30,290 bases of DNA from an uncultured Bacilli bacterium (lineage in GTDB: Bacteria; Bacillota_I; Bacilli_A; RF39; UBA660), in the NCBI GenBank assembly GCA_934101115.1, contig CAKOPW010000017.1:1-30290 (forward strand), written 5' to 3'. The position numbers were made by a program, and so were the translations under genes. Below the pieces are notes generated by a model. It was not told the DNA's origin. It worked only from the letters and a program-made list of their open reading frames with translations, and ran no database searches. This document shows, piece after piece, positions 25,646-30,290 of this stretch (position 1 is its first letter; every line of letters starts with the position of its first letter).

Positions 25646-26842
25646 TTATGCGATTCGGAAAGCTGGAGAGACCCCGACGGAGCGGTTCGCATAGTTTGTG
25701 GCCCATGCACCATCGTTGCCGACATTAAGAAAGTGGCTGTTAGCGTGAGAATAAGCCGAACGTAACCACCAATAAAAATTAATTCCAGTATATTTTTTTA
25801 TTGCTCCTGCATAACTGCTTGTCGTTACTCCTTGATTTTTATAATAATCTAATTGTTTTGTATTACTATATGATGTATCCCAATCACTTATTGGTTTACT
25901 TGTTCCATCTTCATATACCTCATGTCCACTTAACAAATATAATTTATCTTCAGTTTCAAAATTTGTTTCTCCTGATGTGCTTCCATGACTTGATATTACT
26001 TTTGTTGTTGCTATTACACTTTGTAATTCACTTGGAAGGGCATTAAATATAGTTCCATTTATATAAGTACGAAGTTCTGAGTCTTTCCATCCTCCTACAT
26101 TTGTTGCAGTGCTATTGAATTTGTAGTTTGATATAATATCTGCAAATTCTACTACAAATCCACATGCTGTTTCACTTGTTTCAGTTGTACATTCACTCAT
26201 ATTAGATATACGCACTGTATGTTTTCCAAAAGAACCCAAATCAACTTCTCTTGTATCGCCTATTTTATAATTTAAAGTATCTTTATTTTTTATATTTTTT
26301 GCAATTAACTCCCAAGAATCTGTGGAAAATGATACAGAATTTGTTTTTAGTGCATCCCTTTCTACTGCATTGAATTCTAATTTACATGTATATTCTTCTG
26401 TTATTTCTTCAGTTGCTACTTGATCTAATGTTACTGTTAATGTTCCGTTTAATGTTTCTTTTGCTTTTACAACCATTGCATCATTTTCAAGTTTGTTTTT
26501 GATACTTGTATATTTTGCTGTTGTTCCAGTCTTTGGTACACATGTTACACTTACTTCTGCATCATATTGACTTGAATTATTTGTTACTTCATATGAAAGT
26601 ATCGAAGTTTGATTAAGTGTTTTTAATTCACTAGTTGTAAATGTAATTATTTTCTTTGTATCATCTATAACTGATGAATATACATCCTTTCCATCCAAAC
26701 TTGCAGCTGTGAAAATTACACTGAAATCTTCATTGTTTTCACTTACTTTTGCATTTCCATTTATTATTAATGTTGTTGAGATTGCTGCAAATCCAATTGA
26801 CATTAGTAATATTGCTACTATAAGCATGCTTTTCTTCTTCAT
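25646..26842 (-). CDS. secreted protein, family N-terminus plus DUF6273-like C-terminus with DGR-like variable region (copy B)
   Basis: This 398-residue exported protein is a close paralogue of copy A: signal/TM segment (residues 5-30), shared beta-rich domain (about 35-165, with VTNNSSQYDAEV), then a DUF6273-like domain (about 175-398). The two share GFVVEFAD, NVGGWKDS and KQLDYYKN, and align without gaps over the last 40 residues. In that last stretch 20 residues differ, while framework residues (LRS, F, V, G, W, GVSPAFRIA) stay fixed. The nucleotide composition changes abruptly to about 54% G+C there. The product is likely a surface binding protein of C-type-lectin fold with hypervariable ligand-facing residues; ligand unknown. 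The start ATG has an AAAGGTAGG site, and the gene lies behind a G8-tract promoter. Confidence 0.83.
   Translation of the reverse strand: MKKKSMLIVAILLMSIGFAAISTTLIINGNAKVSENNEDFSVIFTAASLDGKDVYSSVIDDTKKIITFTTSELKTLNQTSILSYEVTNNSSQYDAEVSVTCVPKTGTTAKYTSIKNKLENDAMVVKAKETLNGTLTVTLDQVATEEITEEYTCKLEFNAVERDALKTNSVSFSTDSWELIAKNIKNKDTLNYKIGDTREVDLGSFGKHTVRISNMSECTTETSETACGFVVEFADIISNYKFNSTATNVGGWKDSELRTYINGTIFNALPSELQSVIATTKVISSHGSTSGETNFETEDKLYLLSGHEVYEDGTSKPISDWDTSYSNTKQLDYYKNQGVTTSSYAGAIKKYTGINFYWWLRSAYSHANSHFLNVGNDGAWATNYANRSVGVSPAFRIA
25649..25771 (-). other. candidate DGR variable region (VR)
   Basis: This is the last 41 codons of copy B. G+C is 62 of 114 bases in 25649-25762, against about 30% around it. 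Of the 20 codons that differ from copy A, 18 end in C or T (for example GCT, TAT, CAC, GGC, GAT, CGC, GTC). This is what adenine-specific mutagenesis of AAC/AAT template codons produces. Framework codons between them are unchanged at the protein level. The G+C-rich 3' end (25649-25680) could act as the initiation-of-mutagenic-homing site. No template repeat or reverse transcriptase is in this window. Confidence 0.6.
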
Positions 26843-26872
26843 TTTCTTTACCTACCTTTTCTACTATTTTAT

Positions 26873-26897
26873 TTTATAATACCCCCCCCATTTTCAA
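26873..26897 (-). promoter_or_regulatory. G8-tract promoter of the 26842 gene
   Basis: Minus-strand TTGAAA (26892-26897), AT, eight G (26882-26889), TAT, TATAAA (26873-26878): a 13-bp spacer. The sequence from the G-run to TATTATAAAATAAAA is identical to that of copy A. Confidence 0.5.
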
Positions 26898-26957
26898 GTC
26901 GTTTTGGAGGGTTTACATAAATTTTTTTACATTACATTTTTTATCTTCACCTAATTT

Positions 26958-27006
26958 CACACACCATCCTATTTTTAATTATACTACATACTAGTTGTAT
27001 TTTGCG
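26958..27006 (-). promoter_or_regulatory. distal -10 and orphan leader copy upstream of the 26842 gene
   Basis: A TATAAT (26978-26983) is followed by AAAAATAGGATGGTGTGTG. This is nearly identical to the leader directly before the 13924 gene, but here no gene follows it. The -35 (CGCAAA, 27001-27006) is weak. Confidence 0.4.
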
Positions 27007-27020
27007 CATTTCATTTTTAT

Positions 27021-27047
27021 TATGTGTAAAGTTTACTTTTCCATAAA
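27021..27047. repeat. 27-bp conserved block with palindrome, copy 2
   Basis: Matches 25474-25500 at 24 of 27 positions; core palindrome GTAAAGTTTAC at 27026-27036, 48 bp from the distal -10 box. The surviving symmetry despite changes in the centre base suggests a protein binding site. Confidence 0.5.
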
Positions 27048-27071
27048 AAATAACAGATATAGAATCTGTTA
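27045..27071 (-). terminator. terminator of the SpoVID/YsxE-like operon
   Basis: Perfect 8-bp stem TAACAGAT/ATCTGTTA (27051-27058 with 27064-27071), 5-nt loop, six T residues on the minus strand. It lies 200 bp past the stop codon, on the far side of the small plus-strand gene. Confidence 0.7.
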
Positions 27072-27118
27072 TATTAACAAATATAAAACAAAAACATAAA
27101 ATACTATAGGTGATGTAT

Positions 27119-27313
27119 ATGAGACCTTGTGGTTGTGGAAATAATAGACCTCCAGGATTATTTAGTATATTTGCTATTTTACTTTTAGGATGTCTAATAT
27201 TTTATCAAGTAATAATTACTTTAATTTTACCGTTACGATTTAATTTATTCATTTTATTAATAGAAGTATTTTTATTGTTCTTTATTCTTTACAGAATAAT
27301 ATGGCCCTATTAA
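27119..27313 (+). CDS. small two-helix membrane protein with CGCG N-terminus
   Basis: This 64-residue protein starts MRPCGCGNNRPPG and continues with two hydrophobic helices (about 14-36 and 40-60). Family not recognised. The ATG at 27119 is chosen because an AGGTG site lies at good distance; in-frame GTG (27110) and ATG (27113) overlap that site. The Cys pair (C4, C6) just before the membrane is the only notable motif. Its end overlaps the converging kinase-like gene by 42 bp, and the transcript of that operon probably covers the whole gene in antisense. Confidence 0.6.
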   Translation: MRPCGCGNNRPPGLFSIFAILLLGCLIFYQVIITLILPLRFNLFILLIEVFLLFFILYRIIWPY

Positions 27314-28120
27314 GAGTTCAGTTTTGTGAATATAATCAAATAAATCAGTTACTCTCATGGTATTAATATATTCATTTTCTCCAAATTCTATCTTTAAAGG
27401 GATGGATATATTAATAAAAAATAATTTTTTTTCTTCATCGCTTAATGAGCATTTTGAAAAATATGTTTCTAATATTCCAGAGAATTCAAGATTGTTCCAT
27501 TCATTATGATAAAAATCTATTAGATCAGCAACTGGTGTATCAAAATGATTTTTATCCCAAGAAATAAGATAAGATTTATTATTTCTTATGATATGTTTTA
27601 AAGAAACATTTCCATGATTTAAACAAACTCTTTCTTTAGTTTTATCTTGAACCATTTTATACCAGTTATCACATTCTTTTTTGCAAAAAGTAATAGCTTC
27701 TCTAAGTTTAGTATAATTATTTTGAAAAAGGGATTCGTGAGGAGATGGATATTCAACATATTCACTGGCTTTTAATATTTGAAAATAATAATCTTCTATA
27801 TAATTCAAGTATCCCATTAAATTATCATATATACTTTTAAAACGATCCAAGTTAACTTCTTTATTAAAAGAAGTTTTATTATGTAGTAATGCTAAAGTTG
27901 ATGCTAAATCATTACCTAATTGATTTTGATCTAAACTTAAATCTTTTATATATTCATAAACATTTTGACCACGTTCGTCAAATCTATCAACTAAAGATGG
28001 AAAATTATTAAAATCTCGTGATTTTAAGTAGTCATATAATTCTAAATTAATATCTTCTTTTTTTATGACTACTTCATCATTTTTTATTAATACTTTTCCA
28101 ATACGTTTTAATTTACTCAT
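27272..28120 (-). CDS. CotS/YsxE-like kinase-fold protein
   Basis: This 282-residue protein has the aminoglycoside-phosphotransferase/CotS kinase fold. The catalytic loop reads LNHGNVSLKHII (168-179) where active kinases of this fold have HGD....N: N171 replaces the catalytic Asp and H176 the Asn. The metal-binding segment is SWDKNHFDTPVADL (187-200). The N-lobe is short, with K20 or K21 as the only candidate ATP lysines. It may be a pseudokinase or act in a structural role, as suspected for some spore coat proteins of this group. It overlaps the end of the SpoVID-like gene by 8 bp; the same order (spoVID then ysxE) occurs in Bacillus. Assignment rests on motifs plus context. Confidence 0.7.
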   Translation of the reverse strand: MSKLKRIGKVLIKNDEVVIKKEDINLELYDYLKSRDFNNFPSLVDRFDERGQNVYEYIKDLSLDQNQLGNDLASTLALLHNKTSFNKEVNLDRFKSIYDNLMGYLNYIEDYYFQILKASEYVEYPSPHESLFQNNYTKLREAITFCKKECDNWYKMVQDKTKERVCLNHGNVSLKHIIRNNKSYLISWDKNHFDTPVADLIDFYHNEWNNLEFSGILETYFSKCSLSDEEKKLFFINISIPLKIEFGENEYINTMRVTDLFDYIHKTELLIGPYYSVKNKEQ

Positions 28121-28838
28121 CTTGACATGGAATTATAAGTTTCATACCAACAGAAATATTATCTATTGAATTATAATCTTTAATAACATCAACACTTATT
28201 TTGTATTTATTAGCAATATATTCTAATGTATCTGATTCATCACATACATGGATATGATATGTAATATAAGTATTTTCTCCACCGGTTAAAGTATCCATAA
28301 TTTCTGTATCAACTTTTACCTCACGATCTTCATTTTTTTCTTTTTCTTCTTTTACTTCTTCTTTTTCGGGTTCACATATTTCAACTTTTTCTTCTTCAAC
28401 ACTTTCTTCAATTATTGGTTTTTCCTCTTCTTTTTCTTCTTTTGTATCATCCTTAAAATCTACTATTTCAACTTCGTGATTTTCTAAAAATTTATCAAAT
28501 TCTCTTTCATCATCAAATACCATTTTATCTCCCTCGATTTCATATTCAATTTCTACACATAATTTGTTTTGATCAATTTCATAAGTGAAATCATCTACTT
28601 CCATAGTTACAGTTTCTTTGTCCATTGGTTCTTCAAAATGATAACTGAATGGTATTTTTTTAGTAAATGATTCTTGATTTAAAGATATTTCATGTCCACG
28701 ATAAGAACCAGTTATTATAAATGTACCATTTATATCATTTTCAGTTGCATTATATTCTCTTTCCAAACTTATACTTGATATCTCATAAATATTATTTCTA
28801 AATTCAATATCATCTGTAAAATTTACTATTTTTTTCAT
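28113..28838 (-). CDS. SpoVID-like protein with C-terminal LysM domain
   Basis: This 241-residue protein has three parts. A beta-rich N-terminal domain (about 1-128) has the feel of the SpoVID/SPOCS N-terminal module (KKIPFSYHFEEPMDKETVTMEV). A very acidic Glu/Lys linker covers about 129-180. A LysM domain (about 193-238; YHIHVCDESDTLEYIANKY, ending GMKLIIPCQDE) binds peptidoglycan-type glycans or coat partners. SpoVID drives spore-coat encasement in Bacillus, and its neighbour there is ysxE, as here. This copy is much shorter than Bacillus SpoVID (~575 residues), so function could be reduced or changed. The ATG at 28838 is chosen for the AAAGGAGAG site; an in-frame Met 13 codons upstream has none. 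Confidence 0.68.
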   Translation of the reverse strand: MKKIVNFTDDIEFRNNIYEISSISLEREYNATENDINGTFIITGSYRGHEISLNQESFTKKIPFSYHFEEPMDKETVTMEVDDFTYEIDQNKLCVEIEYEIEGDKMVFDDEREFDKFLENHEVEIVDFKDDTKEEKEEEKPIIEESVEEEKVEICEPEKEEVKEEKEKNEDREVKVDTEIMDTLTGGENTYITYHIHVCDESDTLEYIANKYKISVDVIKDYNSIDNISVGMKLIIPCQDE

Positions 28839-28865
28839 AAACTCTCCTTTCAACAAATTATATGC

Positions 28866-28893
28866 AAAAAAAAACATAAGATTACTTATGTTT
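28866..28893 (-). terminator. terminator of the window-end glycine-rich gene
   Basis: Stem AACATAAG/CTTATGTT (28873-28880 with 28885-28892), loop ATTA, then nine T residues on the minus strand, six bases past the stop codon region. Confidence 0.88.
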
Positions 28894-28898
28894 CGTAG

Positions 28899-30290
28899 CT
28901 ATTTAATTAAAGTTATTTTCGCATATCCATTTCCTGTATTACCTGTTGTAAGTGATGCACCATCATGAGAAGGAATAGGTTCATTACCACTTAGCATTTT
29001 GGAATTATCAAAATATAAACCTGAGTAATGGACACTGCTACTTAAATATATGATATTGTCTGTTGTTGAATCACTGCTGATGGCTTTTGATAAAGAGTTT
29101 CCAGAAACAAATGACGAACCGCCTCCACCAGAACCACCTGTAGTTGCCCACCAACCACAAGCACCAGCTCCGCCTCCGCCACCGAAGTAGCCTCCGCCTC
29201 CGCCGGCACCAGAGCCACCACTGAATACATCCTTATAGGCAGTTATATTATGGTAATACATTCCTGAACCACCGCCATTTCCTCCGGTTCCAAATGTGCC
29301 GTTTTTTCCATATTCTCCAAGTAGTTCTTCTCTACTTGAAACATTTCCGGTTGTTAGTAAAGATTTTGTGTCCCCTGTGGCTGCAGCTCCGAATCCAGAT
29401 AATTCATCACCGCCAAGACCACCACAATTATCAGAAGTACAATGATCAAGGTTTCCGTTGCCTTTTAAACCATAACCGGTTACTACTGGATTTTGTTGAT
29501 ATTCTGTTCCTGTGTGAGCCGATCCTCCTGCTCCTCCACCTCCAGCAGCAACAATTATCCTTGATTTCAAAGAGTCGAAATTGTTCCAAGCTCCGTTTAT
29601 TAACCTTATATCGGTTGCTCCACCTCCATAGCCTCCTATATTCGCTGGATAAGCTTGTGTTGATGGACTTCCTCCGCCATTATAGCCATTTTGTCCACCA
29701 ACATATATATAGAATTTTTGTCCTTTCATTAGAATTATTTCTCCGCTGCTATAAGCTCCTGCGGCTCCGGCAACATTGTTGGCATTTGCTCCGCCTTGAG
29801 ATCCCCATACCTCTAACTTATAGGTTCCGGTTGTTGGAACGATAAATTCTTGCTCTCCTCCTGTATATCCAAACCCCCATACATTATCACCAGTGTATGC
29901 ATATTCCTCTCTACCAGTTGCATTGAATTCTAATTTACATATATATTCTTCAGTTATTTCCTTTGTTGCACTTTTATCTAAAGTTATAGTTAAGGTTCCG
30001 TTTAAACTTTCTTTGGCTAATACTTTCGTTGCATCATTTTCTAGTTTATTTTTGATACTTGTATATTTTGCTTCTGTTCCGTCCTTTGGTGCACATGTTA
30101 CACTTACTTCTGCATCATATTGATTTGAATTATTTGTTACTGTATAACTTAAAACTGATTTATCTCCTACTTTGCTTAAGTTTGGTGTTTCAAATGTTAT
30201 TTCTTGTTTATCTGTACTTACCGCTGATTTATATACGTCTTTTCCATCTAAACTTGCTGCTGTGAATATTACTGAGAAGTCATCTTCGTT
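28899..30290 (-). CDS. secreted protein with glycine-rich C-terminus (5' end cut by window)
   Basis: The frame is open from the stop at 28899 to the window edge: 463 codons, with the N-terminal ~35 residues missing. What remains starts inside the family beta-rich domain (NEDDFSVIFTAASLDGKDVY, then VTNNSNQYDAEV and ending LEFNATGREE). It passes directly into a glycine-rich domain like that of the 13924 protein: TGTYKLEVWGSQGGANANN, then GGGGGAGG, GGGGGYFGGGGGAGACGWW, and a C-terminal NGYAKITLIK. There are no Cna-B or B-repeat modules in between. So this copy joins the N-terminal domain of copies A/B to the C-terminal domain of the 13924 protein. A Met at 29729 lies inside the glycine-rich domain and is not the start. 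Confidence 0.85.
   Translation of the reverse strand, partial: NEDDFSVIFTAASLDGKDVYKSAVSTDKQEITFETPNLSKVGDKSVLSYTVTNNSNQYDAEVSVTCAPKDGTEAKYTSIKNKLENDATKVLAKESLNGTLTITLDKSATKEITEEYICKLEFNATGREEYAYTGDNVWGFGYTGGEQEFIVPTTGTYKLEVWGSQGGANANNVAGAAGAYSSGEIILMKGQKFYIYVGGQNGYNGGGSPSTQAYPANIGGYGGGATDIRLINGAWNNFDSLKSRIIVAAGGGGAGGSAHTGTEYQQNPVVTGYGLKGNGNLDHCTSDNCGGLGGDELSGFGAAATGDTKSLLTTGNVSSREELLGEYGKNGTFGTGGNGGGSGMYYHNITAYKDVFSGGSGAGGGGGYFGGGGGAGACGWWATTGGSGGGGSSFVSGNSLSKAISSDSTTDNIIYLSSSVHYSGLYFDNSKMLSGNEPIPSHDGASLTTGNTGNGYAKITLIK

Noticed and set aside
28899..29729. A 276-residue protein starting at Met 29729
   Set aside because: The same frame is open to the window edge and upstream codons encode the family N-terminal domain, so this Met is internal.
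29294..29845. Long plus-strand open frame opposite the glycine-rich gene
   Set aside because: It is antisense to GGN-rich coding sequence, has unlikely composition (Leu/His/Arg) and no ribosome site; the same holds for the Leu-rich frames at 12805-13926.
1..30290. DGR reverse transcriptase, accessory gene or template repeat
   Set aside because: No reading frame has reverse-transcriptase motifs, and no second copy of the variable-region framework with Asn codons was seen on either strand.
1..30290. Mycoplasma-type code (TGA as Trp)
   Set aside because: Trp codons are TGG and TGA ends real genes, for example the YolD-like gene at 4767-4769.
1..30290. Prophage, insertion sequence or integrase
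   Set aside because: No transposase, integrase or phage structural genes and no terminal inverted repeats were seen; the tRNA-Ala has no partial 3' duplicate in the window.

Overview
The window is AT-rich (roughly 30% G+C by eye) and comes from a low-GC Firmicute. The evidence is Bacillus-type ribosome binding sites, a UvrX/YolD SOS pair, YlbL/YlbJ homologues, a SpoVID/YsxE-like pair, short prepilins and an archaeal-type ProRS. Tryptophan is read from TGG and TGA acts as stop, so this is code 11, not a mycoplasma code. An uncultured gut lineage of Bacilli (RF39/Tenericutes-like) is a plausible source, but that placement is inference.

Layout. 1-3.1 kb (-): two zinc-ribbon, single-TM proteins of unknown role. 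3.2-4.8 kb (+): an SOS-type operon (Y-family polymerase plus YolD) with a LexA-like box in its promoter, then tRNA-Ala(UGC). 5.0-6.0 kb (+): an HD phosphohydrolase. 6.0-8.2 kb (-): cytidine deaminase and a membrane-anchored beta-helix protein. 8.4 kb (+): a small membrane protein. 8.6-11.8 kb (-): a three-gene surface-polysaccharide operon (Wzy/ligase-like, GT4, GT2). 11.9-13.9 kb (-): a large secreted protein with a C-terminal glycine-rich domain. 14.0-20.7 kb (-): a housekeeping run, ylbL-like, mutS, xseA, xseB, proS, with a candidate small RNA between mutS and xseA. 20.8-21.6 kb (+): a YlbJ-like permease-fold protein. 21.6-23.9 kb (-): three prepilin-like genes in one operon. 24.0-26.8 kb (-): two paralogous secreted proteins ending in a DUF6273-like, probably C-type-lectin-fold, domain. 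27.1 kb (+): a tiny membrane protein. 27.3-28.8 kb (-): a YsxE/CotS-like kinase-fold protein and a SpoVID-like LysM protein. 28.9 kb to the window end (-): a 5'-truncated member of the secreted family.

The most notable content is a four-member family of secreted proteins (13.9, 25.3, 26.8 and beyond 30.3 kb). All share a membrane/signal segment and an N-terminal beta-rich domain, but they carry interchangeable C-termini: glycine-rich in two, DUF6273-like in two. Two layers of variability can be read from the DNA. First, the last ~120 bp of the 26.8-kb gene are about 54% G+C, and 18 of the 20 codons that differ from its paralogue end in C or T. This is the signature of a diversity-generating-retroelement (DGR) variable region made from a template of AAC/AAT codons. 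Second, both DUF6273-type genes have a run of exactly eight G between -35-like and -10-like elements. A third family member has an ordinary 16-bp spacer in the same position, so length change in the G-run could switch these genes on and off. Upstream of both G-run promoters lies a conserved 27-bp block with an 11-bp palindrome, at a fixed distance from a second, distal -10 box. No reverse transcriptase or template repeat is in the window, so the DGR machinery, if present, is elsewhere.
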